Source: Nioella sp. MMSF_3534 (GTDB taxonomy: Bacteria > Pseudomonadota > Alphaproteobacteria > Rhodobacterales > Rhodobacteraceae). From it: a DNA stretch of 64,000 nucleotides. Shown one piece after another: positions 1 to 8,361 of the stretch. Both the position numbers and the translations under genes were made by a program. The DNA is taken from positions 99,633 to 163,632 of the forward strand of contig NZ_JASHJX010000002.1 of NCBI RefSeq assembly GCF_030732985.1, written 5' to 3'. Numbering within the stretch: position 1 is the stretch's first letter; every line of letters starts with the position of its first letter. Under the pieces are notes generated by a model. It saw only the letters and a program-made list of their open reading frames with translations, made no database searches and was not told where the DNA came from.

Positions 1-63
1 AAACTGGGCTGTGGTGGATTTCCCCATGCCGATAGAGCCGGTGAGGCCGAGAATAAAGCTCAT
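1..63 (-). CDS. coaE: dephospho-CoA kinase, N-terminal fragment (runs off the window)
   Basis: Only the first 21 codons are present: MSFILGLTGSIGMGKSTTAQ and one more residue. The P-loop GSIGMGKST at residues 9-17 and its extreme N-terminal position match CoaE, which phosphorylates dephospho-CoA at the 3' hydroxyl in the last step of CoA synthesis. Its ATG overlaps the aroE stop in an ATGA, so it is translationally coupled as third gene of maf-aroE-coaE. That gene order beside the origin is what I recall from Caulobacter. The rest of the gene lies to the left of the window. Confidence 0.85.
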   Translation of the reverse strand, partial: MSFILGLTGSIGMGKSTTAQF

Positions 64-893
64 TCCCCCAACACCACCGCGCGCAGGTCGTCATCGACCT
101 CCGGTTTCATACCGAACCAGCGTTCGAACCCCGGTGCGGCCTGATGCAGCAGCATTCCCAATCCGTCGACGGTATGACAGCCACGCGCAGCGGCCTCTTC
201 CAGCAGTTCCGTCCGCAAAGGGGTGTAGACGATGTCATTAACGACCGTTGCCGGATTCAGCCTGTCCAGGTCGATATGAAGGGGTTGCTTGCCGACCATC
301 CCAAGGGAGGTTGTGTTAACCAGCAAAGCAACCTCATCAAGCACGTTGGGAATCCGCGTCCAGTCCGCGACATGGACCTTGGCGCCGAAATGATCCTGAA
401 GGGCTTCGGCCCGGGCACGGGTGCGATTGACCAGAAACACATGCGGGCAACCGTCAGAGAGCAGGGCGGAAACCACCGCCCGCGCGGCCCCTCCGGCCCC
501 AAGTACCAGCGCAGGCCCTTCGGAGGCGGACCAACCGGGTGTGTATTGTCGAATGTTCTCCATGAAACCGACGCCGTCGGTATTATCGGCCTGCAATTTC
601 CCATTCGCCGTATAGGTCAGCGTATTGGCCGCACCGATCAGCGCCGCCCGATCGGTCACGGAATCGGCAATCTGCAGCACGGTTTCTTTATGCGGAATGG
701 TGACATTGACGCCCTTGAACCCCAGGTCGGGCAACAGGCGCAGGGTGTCATGCAACCGCTCTCGGGTGACATGTAGCGGCACATAATGCCCGTCGATCCC
801 GTAGCGCCACAGCCAGTGGCCATGCAGCCGGGGGGACCGGCTATGTGCAATCGGGTCGCCGATTACCCCGGCCAGCAACAGCTTTTCCGTCAT
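60..893 (-). CDS. aroE: shikimate dehydrogenase (NADP+)
   Basis: 277 residues, normal length for AroE, which reduces 3-dehydroshikimate to shikimate in the cytoplasmic chorismate pathway. The shikimate-binding N-domain carries SRSPRLHG near residue 18 and the catalytic-lysine motif NVTIPHKE (Lys69). The NTDGVGF motif at 104-110 supplies the conserved Asp106. The Rossmann NADP loop GAGGAAR follows at 132-138. The start ATG overlaps the maf stop (ATGA) and the stop overlaps the coaE ATG, giving a tightly coupled three-gene operon reading away from the probable origin. Nothing looks odd in the sequence. Confidence 0.95.
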   Translation of the reverse strand: MTEKLLLAGVIGDPIAHSRSPRLHGHWLWRYGIDGHYVPLHVTRERLHDTLRLLPDLGFKGVNVTIPHKETVLQIADSVTDRAALIGAANTLTYTANGKLQADNTDGVGFMENIRQYTPGWSASEGPALVLGAGGAARAVVSALLSDGCPHVFLVNRTRARAEALQDHFGAKVHVADWTRIPNVLDEVALLVNTTSLGMVGKQPLHIDLDRLNPATVVNDIVYTPLRTELLEEAAARGCHTVDGLGMLLHQAAPGFERWFGMKPEVDDDLRAVVLGE

Positions 894-1486
894 CCCTCGA
901 TGTCTCCTTTTTGGGTCAGGAACCCGATGAGTTCCAGAAGTGGCAGACCCAGAACGGTAAAGTAGTCCCCTTCAATACGGCTGAAAAGCCGTGCGCCCTC
1001 TTCTTCCAGCTTATAGCTACCCACACTGTCCCCGATCCCCGGCCAGTTCCGGGCCAGATAAGCCGCCAGATAGTCGTCACTGCTGTCGCGCATCAGCAGA
1101 CGGACCTGACCGACATAGCGCCAGACCGGCTCGGCCCCGGAATAGACGACGATGGCAGAGAGCAGCTTGTGCTGTTTTCCCCGCAGCGCGCGCAGTTGGT
1201 CGGCTGCTTCCTCCTTGCTGGTTGGCTTGGACAGGATCTGGCCCTGAAATTCCAGAACCTGATCCGAACCAATCACCGTGGCCTCGGGGTGTTTTTCAGC
1301 GATCTTGCGGGCTTTGAACTCGGCCAGCGCATCGGCCACATCGCGCGGGGTCGCCTCTTCGGCCAGCAAAGCGGCCTTGATCGCGTCCTCGTCAATGCGC
1401 GCGGGCAGGGCGGTGAAGGGGATACCGGCATTGGTCAGCAGCGTCTGCCGGATGGCGGAGCTCGAGGCCAGAATGATCTGCGTCAT
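890..1486 (-). CDS. maf: Maf/YceF-type nucleoside triphosphate pyrophosphatase
   Basis: 198 residues, the usual Maf length. The N-terminus ILASSSAIRQ carries the family signature (S-S-x-x-R), GSDQVLEF near residue 73 is the conserved acidic motif, and SKP follows in the expected place. Maf proteins hydrolyse non-canonical or modified nucleoside triphosphates to monophosphates and pyrophosphate. Sequence reading alone does not separate the m7GTP-type (YceF) from the dTTP/UTP-type (YhdE) subfamily. First gene of maf-aroE-coaE. Its ATG is at the edge of the probable oriC, so its promoter must lie within the origin region. Confidence 0.9.
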   Translation of the reverse strand: MTQIILASSSAIRQTLLTNAGIPFTALPARIDEDAIKAALLAEEATPRDVADALAEFKARKIAEKHPEATVIGSDQVLEFQGQILSKPTSKEEAADQLRALRGKQHKLLSAIVVYSGAEPVWRYVGQVRLLMRDSSDDYLAAYLARNWPGIGDSVGSYKLEEEGARLFSRIEGDYFTVLGLPLLELIGFLTQKGDIEG

Positions 1487-1679
1487 TGGATAACTCTATG
1501 AACAAGTCTGGGGCCAAGCCCGGGAATGGGTTCTGTATATCTTCGACTTCCCCGGTCATCCAAGCCCGGATCGCCCTTCCACGGTGTTTTGCCCAAGTGT
1601 TTTCCACGGGGACAGTTCATCACCAGTTAGACGGGGATTTATGTGATGCTGCTGGAGTCAGGCACAGATTCTCCCATGG

Positions 1680-1688
1680 TTATTCACA
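1680..1688 (+). promoter_or_regulatory. DnaA box, consensus match
   Basis: TTATTCACA agrees at all defined positions with the DnaA consensus TTATNCACA. It stands directly left of the AT-rich run at 1693-1738, the arrangement expected of a box next to an unwinding element. A single 9-mer of this kind can occur by chance, so the weight comes from the location. Confidence 0.55.
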
Positions 1689-1776
1689 AGATGATTTCTC
1701 ATATATATTTGATATTGCAATACAATTATTCTTATTCCACAGATCATGATCCATGAAGGCGTGGGGGTCAAAGACC

Positions 1777-1785
1777 TGTGGAGAA
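1777..1785 (-). promoter_or_regulatory. DnaA box, one mismatch
   Basis: Read on the minus strand this is TTCTCCACA, one substitution from TTATCCACA. It lies between the two AT-rich segments of the probable origin. Confidence 0.4.
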
Positions 1786-1901
1786 GCCTCTGGGCTCTTC
1801 CGGTTAAACCCGGTTTTCCCAGTTATCCCCGGTACAACAACCACATCATCTTTTCTTTTAAATAAATATATTTATTGAAGGGGCAGAGAACGGAGCGACC
1901 C

Positions 1902-2360
1902 ATGATCGGTGATTTTCTGGCGGCAGCCTATCCCTGGACCAAGAGCCTGCATGTGATGTCAGTGCTCGCCTGGATGGCGGGGCTGTTCTATCTGCCGCGT
2001 CTCTTCGTCTATCACGCCGAACAGGTGGGTCAGGGCAACGATACCGACCAGCTTTTCCAGACCATGGAATACAAGCTGCTGCGGGTGATCATGAACCCCG
2101 CGATGATCGCCACGTGGATCTTTGGCCTCGCGCTCGTCTTTACACCGGGCATCGTCTATTGGGGTGACGTCTGGCCGTGGACCAAGGCGGCGGCTGTGCT
2201 GGGGATGACGTGGTTTCATCACTGGCTGGCCCTGCGTCGCAAGGACTTCGCCAAGGGCGAGAACATCCGCACGGGTCGGACCTATCGGATGATGAACGAA
2301 CTTCCCACGGTGCTGATGGTCGTGATCGTGATTTCCGTTATCGCTCGGCCGTTTTCCTAA
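1902..2360 (+). CDS. hemJ: HemJ-type protoporphyrinogen IX oxidase, membrane protein
   Basis: 152 residues from ATG 1902. A TTG at 1875 would add nine residues, but GGAG at 1892-1895 sits six bases before the ATG. HemJ (UPF0093) is a small integral membrane enzyme that oxidises protoporphyrinogen IX to protoporphyrin IX in haem synthesis. About four hydrophobic segments are visible. The first carries the conserved histidine (SLHVMSVLAWMAGLFYLPR, His17), and the conserved RLFVYH follows. It is the first gene to the right of the probable oriC, a place held by haem genes (hemE) in related genomes. Confidence 0.85.
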   Translation: MIGDFLAAAYPWTKSLHVMSVLAWMAGLFYLPRLFVYHAEQVGQGNDTDQLFQTMEYKLLRVIMNPAMIATWIFGLALVFTPGIVYWGDVWPWTKAAAVLGMTWFHHWLALRRKDFAKGENIRTGRTYRMMNELPTVLMVVIVISVIARPFS

Positions 2361-2366
2361 GCCCGG

Positions 2367-2395
2367 TTGACTTGGTCGCGGCCTTTCCTTATCTC
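2367..2395 (+). promoter_or_regulatory. candidate sigma-70 promoter of rho
   Basis: TTGACT at 2367-2372 and TATCTC at 2390-2395 are separated by 17 bp, a good housekeeping-type pair. It lies in the 132-bp gap between hemJ and rho and would leave an untranslated leader of about 90 bases. Rho genes are often autoregulated through their leaders, but I see no specific structure that proves this here. Confidence 0.4.
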
Positions 2396-2492
2396 GCTTG
2401 TCAACTTGGCCGTCCGGCCTTGCTGTTTCCCTATGAATACCGACACGCGGCATGCCTGAAACAGGGCAGGGCCAGCCGAGGGACTATTTTCC

Positions 2493-3764
2493 ATGACTAC
2501 TGAAACTCTGAACCTGGCTGATCTGAAAGCCAAATCTCCCAAAGACCTTCTGGCGATGGCCGAGGAGCTGGACATCGAAAACGCCTCGACCATGCGTAAG
2601 GGCGAGATGATGTTCCAGATCCTCAAGGAGCGCGCTGAAGAGGGCTGGGAGATCTCTGGCGACGGTGTGCTGGAGGTGCTTCAGGACGGGTTCGGGTTCC
2701 TCCGTTCGCCAGAGGCAAACTATCTGCCGGGCCCCGATGACATTTACGTTTCGCCAGACATGATCCGCCAGCATTCCTTGCGGACCGGTGATACGGTTGA
2801 GGGCGTGATCCACGCCCCGCGCGAAAACGAACGCTATTTCGGGCTGGTGAAGGTCGCGCAGATCAACTTTGAAGATCCGGAACGCGCCCGCCACAAGATC
2901 AACTTCGACAACCTGACGCCGCTCTATCCCGATGAGCGGCTGAAGATGGAAATCGACGATCCGACCATCAAGGATCGCTCCGCCCGCATCATCGACCTGG
3001 TTTCGCCGATCGGGAAAGGCCAGCGGTCGCTGATCGTGGCACCACCGCGCACGGGTAAGACGGTTCTGCTGCAGAACATCGCGACCTCGATCGAGAAGAA
3101 CCATCCGGAATGTTACCTGATCGTCCTGTTGATCGACGAACGCCCGGAAGAGGTGACGGATATGCAGCGGTCGGTGAAGGGTGAGGTCATCTCCTCGACC
3201 TTCGACGAACCGGCCACCCGTCACGTTGCCGTGGCCGAAATGGTGATCGAGAAGGCCAAGCGTCTGGTGGAACACAAGCGCGACGTGGTGATCCTGCTCG
3301 ACTCCATCACCCGCCTTGGCCGCGCCTATAACACAACCGTTCCCAGCTCTGGCAAGGTGCTGACCGGTGGTGTGGATGCGAACGCCCTGCAACGACCCAA
3401 GCGCTTCTTCGGTGCTGCCCGGAACATCGAGGAAGGCGGATCGCTGACCATCATCGCTACTGCGCTGATCGACACTGGCAGCCGCATGGACGAGGTGATC
3501 TTCGAAGAATTCAAGGGCACCGGTAACTCGGAAATCGTGCTTGACCGCAAGGTCGCCGACAAGCGCGTCTTCCCGGCGATGGACATTCTTAAGTCCGGCA
3601 CTCGGAAAGAGGATCTGCTGGTCGATTCCAAGGACCTGCACAAGACCTTCCTGCTGCGCCGGATTCTGAACCCGATGGGCACGACCGACGCTATCGAGTT
3701 CCTGATCTCCAAGCTCAAGCAGACCAAGACGAACGCCGAGTTCTTCGATTCAATGAACAGCTGA
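2493..3764 (+). CDS. rho: transcription termination factor Rho
   Basis: 423 residues, normal for Rho, the hexameric RNA-dependent ATPase that ends transcription. The N-terminal helical domain (residues 1-50) is followed by the cold-shock-like primary RNA-binding domain with [16 protein letters not shown] near 56-71. The ATPase core shows Walker A APPRTGKT (183-190), catalytic-glutamate RPEEV (218-222), Walker [17 protein letters not shown] (265-280), then the secondary-site loop rich in G, D and N. A GAGGGA ribosome site lies 12 bases before ATG 2493. It stands between hemJ and mnmE with its own probable promoter, and mnmE follows after 16 bases. Confidence 0.97.
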   Translation: MTTETLNLADLKAKSPKDLLAMAEELDIENASTMRKGEMMFQILKERAEEGWEISGDGVLEVLQDGFGFLRSPEANYLPGPDDIYVSPDMIRQHSLRTGDTVEGVIHAPRENERYFGLVKVAQINFEDPERARHKINFDNLTPLYPDERLKMEIDDPTIKDRSARIIDLVSPIGKGQRSLIVAPPRTGKTVLLQNIATSIEKNHPECYLIVLLIDERPEEVTDMQRSVKGEVISSTFDEPATRHVAVAEMVIEKAKRLVEHKRDVVILLDSITRLGRAYNTTVPSSGKVLTGGVDANALQRPKRFFGAARNIEEGGSLTIIATALIDTGSRMDEVIFEEFKGTGNSEIVLDRKVADKRVFPAMDILKSGTRKEDLLVDSKDLHKTFLLRRILNPMGTTDAIEFLISKLKQTKTNAEFFDSMNS

Positions 3765-3780
3765 CCCCGCGGAGGGGCCC

Positions 3781-5064
3781 ATGGACACGATCTTTGCGCT
3801 GGCCACGGCGCCGGGAAAGGCCGGCGTCGCCGTGATCCGTATTTCGGGTCCGGACGCGTTTGCCGTGGGTCGGGCGCTTTCCGGGTCGGTTCCTGCACCC
3901 GCAGAGTCGCGTCTGCGTCGGTTGAGTGACGGGCAGGGTACCCATCTTGATGATGCGCTGGTTTTGGCCTTCCAGGCTCCGCACAGCTTCACTGGGGAGG
4001 ATGTGGTAGAGCTTCAGGCCCACGGTAGCCCTGCGACGGTCAAGGCCGTTCTGGCGGCGATTTCCGCCACGGGGCTGGCGCGCATGGCAGAGCCGGGGGA
4101 ATTCACCCGCCGAGCGTTGGAAAACGACCGCATGGACCTGGCGCAGGTCGAGGGGCTGGCCGATCTGATCGACGCGGAAACCGAGGCGCAACGGGTGCAG
4201 GCCCTGCGGGTTCTGTCAGGCAGTCTGGGTCAACTGGTAGAGGGATGGCGCGACAATCTGCTGCGGGCTGCGGCCTTGCTGGAGGTCACCATCGACTTTG
4301 CCGATGAGGAGGTGCCGGTTGATGTGACGCCGGAAGTGGTGGCTCTGCTGACCCCGGTCATGGATGACCTGAGGCGCGAGATCGCCGGGGTGGATGTGGC
4401 CGAGAGGATCCGTGACGGGTTCGAGGTGGCCATTCTCGGTGCACCCAATGCTGGCAAGTCCACGCTTCTGAACGCACTCGCCGGGCGCGAGGCGGCGATC
4501 ACGTCGGACATTGCAGGGACCACGCGGGATGTGATCGAGGTGCGGATGGATTTGCGCGGCTTGCCGGTGACGGTGCTGGATACCGCCGGTTTGCGCGAAG
4601 CAGGCGACGAGGTGGAACGCATCGGTATCGACCGCGCCCGTTCGCGCGCAGAGGCGGCGGATCTGCGCGTGTTCCTGAAATCGGCGCCCGACGAGCAGCC
4701 GAGTATTCCGCTTCAACCTGATGACATAGTATTGCTCGGGAAGGCCGATCTTCACGACGCTGACGGCATTTCTGGAACGACCGGTCAGGGCGTGTCGGAA
4801 CTTGTGGACCGGATCACGGATACACTGTCCAACCGCGCCGCCCGTCAGGCAACCGCGACGCATGCCCGTCATGCAGAAGCAATGAAGTCCGCGCTTGGGG
4901 CTTTGGAAGCGGGGCTGATTGAGGTAAAAGCCGGGCCGGACAGGACCGAGCTGGCCGCAGAGAATCTGCGTACTGCCATCCGCCGCCTTGATTCGCTCAT
5001 TGGGCGCATAGATGTGGAGATGGTACTGGGCGAGATCTTCTCGCGCTTCTGCCTCGGCAAATAG
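3781..5064 (+). CDS. mnmE: tRNA uridine-5-carboxymethylaminomethyl modification GTPase
   Basis: 427 residues, slightly short for MnmE (about 450). With MnmG it modifies U34 of several tRNAs. The N-terminal folate-binding domain (about 1-115) contains GEFTRRAFL-like [11 protein letters not shown]. The inserted G domain has G1 GAPNAGKST (220-228), G2 around SDIAGTTRD, and G3 DTAG (267-270). The C-terminus ends in FCLGK, where FCIGK is the usual form, with the essential cysteine present. Oddity: the G4 motif expected as NKxD reads GKAD (320-323). A strong GGAGGGG ribosome site precedes ATG 3781. The stop at 5062-5064 overlaps the mnmG ribosome site, so mnmE and mnmG are coupled. Confidence 0.95.
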   Translation: MDTIFALATAPGKAGVAVIRISGPDAFAVGRALSGSVPAPAESRLRRLSDGQGTHLDDALVLAFQAPHSFTGEDVVELQAHGSPATVKAVLAAISATGLARMAEPGEFTRRALENDRMDLAQVEGLADLIDAETEAQRVQALRVLSGSLGQLVEGWRDNLLRAAALLEVTIDFADEEVPVDVTPEVVALLTPVMDDLRREIAGVDVAERIRDGFEVAILGAPNAGKSTLLNALAGREAAITSDIAGTTRDVIEVRMDLRGLPVTVLDTAGLREAGDEVERIGIDRARSRAEAADLRVFLKSAPDEQPSIPLQPDDIVLLGKADLHDADGISGTTGQGVSELVDRITDTLSNRAARQATATHARHAEAMKSALGALEAGLIEVKAGPDRTELAAENLRTAIRRLDSLIGRIDVEMVLGEIFSRFCLGK

Positions 5065-5067
5065 GAG

Positions 5068-5083
5068 TGTTTCACGTGAAACA
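5068..5083. promoter_or_regulatory. parS: parS site overlapping the mnmG start region
   Basis: TGTTTCACGTGAAACA is a perfect 16-bp palindrome and an exact match to the ParB-binding consensus. It covers the gap between the mnmG ribosome site (AGGAG, 5063-5067) and the GTG at 5076, which is part of the central CACGTG. ParB made by parB at 8362-9261 should nucleate here and spread. Confidence 0.9.
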
Positions 5084-6941
5084 TCTGGATTTCGATGTGG
5101 TGGTGATCGGCGGCGGCCATGCCGGGTCCGACGCGGCGCATGCGGCCGCGCGTCGGGGCGTGCGTGTTGCTTTGCTGACGCTGCGCGCGGATACCATCGG
5201 GGTCATGTCCTGTAACCCGGCCATCGGGGGCCTGGGCAAAGGGCATCTGGTCCGAGAGATTGATGCACTCGGTGCGGCTATGGGGCGCGTGGCGGATGCG
5301 TCGGGCATCCAGTTCCGCCTGCTCAATCGCCGCAAGGGGCCCGCAGTGCAGGGGCCGCGCACGCAATCTGACCGGAAACTCTATCGCCTCGCCATGCAGG
5401 CGGAGCTGGCCAGATTGCCGAATCTTTCCATCATCGAAGGCGAAGCGTCCGACCTGATGATGGATGCGGGTCGCATCGCCGGTGTCCGGCTGGAAGATGG
5501 CAGCGAAATCAGCGCGCGCGCCGTGGTATTGACCACTGGCACCTTCCTGCGCGGCATCATCCATATCGGCGATAAGCAACGCCCGGGTGGGCGCATGGGC
5601 GACAAACCGTCCAACCTGCTGGCGGAGAGGATAGACCAATTTGGCCTGCCGCTCGGGCGCTTGAAAACCGGCACGCCACCGCGCCTGAATGGGAAAACGA
5701 TCAACTGGGATATACTCGACAGTCAGCCGGCGGATGAAGATCCGGTGATGTTCTCGTTCCTGTCCAAAGGTCCGCAGGTGCGCCAGATTTCCTGTGGCAT
5801 CACGCATACGAACGCAGCGACCCACCAGATCATCCGAGACAATCTCGACAGGTCGGCGATGTATGGGGGCCATATCGAGGGGATCGGCCCGCGCTATTGC
5901 CCGTCGATCGAAGACAAGATCGTGCGGTTTGCCGACAAGGAGTCGCACCAGATCTTCCTGGAGCCAGAGGGGCTGGACGATGACACCGTTTATCCGAATG
6001 GCATTTCCACATCCTTGCCCGAAGAGGTGCAGCATGACTATGTGCATTCTATCCGCGGGCTGGAGCGGGCGGAAATCCTGCAGCCGGGCTATGCCATCGA
6101 ATACGACTATGTCGATCCGCGTGCGCTGAGCCCGGTATTGGAGGTCAAGGATGTGCCGGGCCTGTTCCTAGCCGGTCAGATCAACGGCACGACCGGGTAT
6201 GAAGAAGCAGCGGCACAAGGTCTTGTAGCGGGACTGAACGCTGCTCAACAAATCTTGGATCAGGAGCCGGTGACCTTCAGCCGCAGTGAATCCTATATCG
6301 GTGTGATGATTGACGATCTGGTCACGCGCGGAGTCGCGGAACCTTACCGCATGTTCACGAGCCGGGCCGAGTTCCGCCTGACGCTGCGCGCGGACAATGC
6401 GGATCAGAGATTGACCCCCCGAGCGATGGAACTTGGAATCGCCAGCGACGCGCGGATTGCAGCCTTCGAGGACAAGATGGAACGGCTGGCCAAGGGCTAT
6501 GACGTGATGCAATCGCTCGACCTGACGCCGACGGAAGCCCGCAACAATGGCCTCAACGTGAATCAGGATGGCCAACGCCGAACCGCGCTATCGCTGTTGT
6601 CTTTCCCCGATATCACGATGGACGATCTTTCCGCTATTTGGCCTGAGGTTGATGCGATAGATCTGGAGACGAAAGAACAGCTCAGCCGAGAGGCGCTTTA
6701 TGCGAGCTATATCGAGCGTCAGAAATCCGATGTGGCGGCGCTGAAGCGGGACGAGGCGCATAAGATTCCGGTGGAGTTCAGCTATGATGGTATTGACGGA
6801 TTGTCGAATGAGCTGCGTGGCAAGCTGACAATGATCAAGCCTCAAACACTCGGGCAGGCCGGGCGCATTGAGGGTATGACTCCCGCAGCGCTGACATTGC
6901 TCCTGACCAAGATCCGCCAACATGAACGGAAGCGCGCATGA
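5076..6941 (+). CDS. mnmG: tRNA uridine-5-carboxymethylaminomethyl modification enzyme, FAD-dependent
   Basis: 621 residues from GTG 5076. An in-frame GTG at 5067 would add three residues, but AGGAG at 5063-5067 overlaps it and lies eight bases before GTG 5076, which favours the latter. MnmG (GidA) binds FAD and pairs with MnmE. The N-terminal FAD loop [15 protein letters not shown] is followed by the family signature [20 protein letters not shown] stretch and CNPAIGG. The conserved cysteine in the ISCGITHTN region and the C-terminal MnmE-binding helical part are present. The start codon lies within a parS site, so ParB spreading could touch its expression. The stop overlaps the rsmG ATG (ATGA). 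Confidence 0.95.
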   Translation: MKHLDFDVVVIGGGHAGSDAAHAAARRGVRVALLTLRADTIGVMSCNPAIGGLGKGHLVREIDALGAAMGRVADASGIQFRLLNRRKGPAVQGPRTQSDRKLYRLAMQAELARLPNLSIIEGEASDLMMDAGRIAGVRLEDGSEISARAVVLTTGTFLRGIIHIGDKQRPGGRMGDKPSNLLAERIDQFGLPLGRLKTGTPPRLNGKTINWDILDSQPADEDPVMFSFLSKGPQVRQISCGITHTNAATHQIIRDNLDRSAMYGGHIEGIGPRYCPSIEDKIVRFADKESHQIFLEPEGLDDDTVYPNGISTSLPEEVQHDYVHSIRGLERAEILQPGYAIEYDYVDPRALSPVLEVKDVPGLFLAGQINGTTGYEEAAAQGLVAGLNAAQQILDQEPVTFSRSESYIGVMIDDLVTRGVAEPYRMFTSRAEFRLTLRADNADQRLTPRAMELGIASDARIAAFEDKMERLAKGYDVMQSLDLTPTEARNNGLNVNQDGQRRTALSLLSFPDITMDDLSAIWPEVDAIDLETKEQLSREALYASYIERQKSDVAALKRDEAHKIPVEFSYDGIDGLSNELRGKLTMIKPQTLGQAGRIEGMTPAALTLLLTKIRQHERKRA

Positions 6942-7564
6942 CCGAGCAAGAGGCCCGCGCGCGGCTGCAGGCGGATGTTTCACGTGAAACATTTGAGCGG
7001 CTGGAAACATTTGCTGCGGCTTTGGTGAAGTGGCAGAAGGCGATCAACCTGGTGTCGCCCGGCACGATCCCGGAGCTTTGGACGCGCCATTTCCTTGATT
7101 CCGCGCAGGTGTTCGATCTATGTGAGGCTAAAGTAGGTTTGTGGCTCGATATCGGGTCGGGCGCGGGGTTTCCGGGGCTTGTTTGTGCAGCTATCGCCTT
7201 TGAAAAAGCACCAGACATGCGATTCACTTTCATCGAAAGCGACCTGCGCAAAGGGAGTTTTCTGCGGACCGTCGCAGCGGAAATGGGCCTGAAAATCGGA
7301 GTTCTGACTCGCCGCATAGAAGAGGCTCCCCCACAAAACGCCGCTGTTCTGTCGGCCCGCGCGCTTGCCTCACTGACCAAACTGCTTGGCCATGCGGAAC
7401 GGCATCTGTCGCCTGACGGCACCGCCCTGTTCCTGAAAGGCGCGACACATGGGCAAGAAGTGGAAGAAGCGCTTGAGACATGGCGCATGACGATGGATTC
7501 TATCCCAAGCCAGACGGCCGATGGGGCCGTGATTCTGAAAATCGGAGATATTCGACGTGCCTGA
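6938..7564 (+). CDS. rsmG: 16S rRNA (guanine527-N7)-methyltransferase
   Basis: 208 residues, normal for RsmG (GidB), which uses S-adenosylmethionine to methylate G527 of 16S rRNA. The AdoMet loop [13 protein letters not shown] is at 69-81, and [13 protein letters not shown] follows as the second family motif. Residues VSRET (14-18) are encoded by an internal parS site, a constraint on both DNA and protein. The gene overlaps mnmG by four bases at its start and parA by eight bases at its end, so it is embedded in a coupled mnmG-rsmG-parA-parB run. Confidence 0.95.
   Translation: MTEQEARARLQADVSRETFERLETFAAALVKWQKAINLVSPGTIPELWTRHFLDSAQVFDLCEAKVGLWLDIGSGAGFPGLVCAAIAFEKAPDMRFTFIESDLRKGSFLRTVAAEMGLKIGVLTRRIEEAPPQNAAVLSARALASLTKLLGHAERHLSPDGTALFLKGATHGQEVEEALETWRMTMDSIPSQTADGAVILKIGDIRRA
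6976..6991. promoter_or_regulatory. parS: parS site inside rsmG
   Basis: TGTTTCACGTGAAACA is again an exact parS. With flanking A and T the palindrome extends to 18 bp (6975-6992). It lies in codons 13-18 of rsmG, 1.9 kb to the right of the first parS and 0.6 kb left of parA. Confidence 0.9.
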
Positions 7565-8348
7565 GTCCCGGCGACCCCGCTGCATAGCGATAGCGAATCA
7601 GAAAGGTGGGGTCGGAAAGACGACCACCGCAATCAATCTTGGCGCGGCTCTGGCTGCCGAAGGTCAAAGGGTGTTGGTGATCGACCTGGATCCGCAGGGC
7701 AACGCGTCAACCGGGTTGGGAATCGACGTCGATCAGCGCGGGGTTACGACGTATGATCTTCTGATCGAACACATGCCACTGCGAGAGATCGTGTTGCCAA
7801 CCGGTGTTGACAACTTGTGGATCGCACCTTCGACAACCGATCTCAGCTCTGCCGATGTGGAGCTTGTGAGCAATGAAAACCGGGTTTTTCTTCTGAAAGA
7901 TGCGTTGGCGCCCGCAATGGTGGCTGGATTCGACATGATCCTGATGGATTGCCCGCCTTCGTTGAACCTTCTGACAGTCAACGCGATGGTGGCGGCGGAT
8001 GCGGTTCTGGTGCCGTTGCAGTCGGAATTCTTTGCGTTGGAGGGCCTGTCTCAGCTCATGCTCACCATTCGTGAGGTGCGCCAATCCGCCAATCCTGCAC
8101 TGAGGATCGAAGGTGTGGTGTTGACCATGTACGACATGCGCAACAACCTTTGTCGCCAGGTAGAGGAGGACGCCCGCGAGAACCTCGGGGATCTGGTGTA
8201 TCAGACCCGAATCCCCCGAAATGTAAGGCTCAGCGAGGCACCATCTTACGCAATGTCGATCCTGCAATATGATCCGACCTCGCGCGGAAGCGAAGCCTAT
8301 CGCGATCTGGCGCGGGAAGTGCTGGACCGACAGTTGCAGCAGGCCTGA
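7557..8348 (+). CDS. parA: chromosome partitioning ATPase ParA
   Basis: 263 residues from GTG 7557, which overlaps the rsmG end. A GGAG lies about ten bases upstream. It is a short ParA/Soj type without an N-terminal DNA-binding domain, as expected for chromosomal ParA. Deviant Walker A KGGVGKTT is at 16-23 with the signature lysine, and VIDLDPQGNAS gives the A' motif. MDCPPS is the Walker B region. ParA binds DNA non-specifically as an ATP dimer and moves ParB-parS complexes. It is followed at once by parB. Confidence 0.97.
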   Translation: MPESRRPRCIAIANQKGGVGKTTTAINLGAALAAEGQRVLVIDLDPQGNASTGLGIDVDQRGVTTYDLLIEHMPLREIVLPTGVDNLWIAPSTTDLSSADVELVSNENRVFLLKDALAPAMVAGFDMILMDCPPSLNLLTVNAMVAADAVLVPLQSEFFALEGLSQLMLTIREVRQSANPALRIEGVVLTMYDMRNNLCRQVEEDARENLGDLVYQTRIPRNVRLSEAPSYAMSILQYDPTSRGSEAYRDLAREVLDRQLQQA

Positions 8349-8361
8349 GAGGACAAAGACC

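Larger units (their letters stand above)
1487..1901. other. oriC: probable chromosomal replication origin (oriC) region
   Basis: A 415-bp stretch without a credible gene lies between divergent maf and hemJ, the place where Caulobacter-type origins sit. It is far richer in A/T than its surroundings, notably at 1693-1738 and 1851-1880, which could act as unwinding elements. DnaA-box-like 9-mers are TTATTCACA at 1680-1688 (matches TTATNCACA fully), TGTGGAGAA at 1777-1785 (one mismatch, minus orientation), TTTTCCACG at 1600-1608 and TTATCCCCG at 1823-1831 (both weaker). Two parS sites and parAB lie 3-7 kb to the right. No CtrA full site (TTAA-N7-TTAA) was seen. The function is inferred from position, composition and motifs, not shown. 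Confidence 0.75.

Noticed and set aside
1486..1749. 87-codon open frame crossing the origin region
   Set aside because: It runs through DnaA boxes and the AT-rich element, and its residues suggest no protein. A chance frame.
2484..3641. 385-codon open frame opposite rho
   Set aside because: Shadow of the rho coding strand, with low-complexity H/D/R/Q-rich content typical of antisense frames.
4869..6047. 392-codon open frame opposite mnmE-mnmG
   Set aside because: It spans two real genes on the opposite strand and a parS site, and has no family resemblance.
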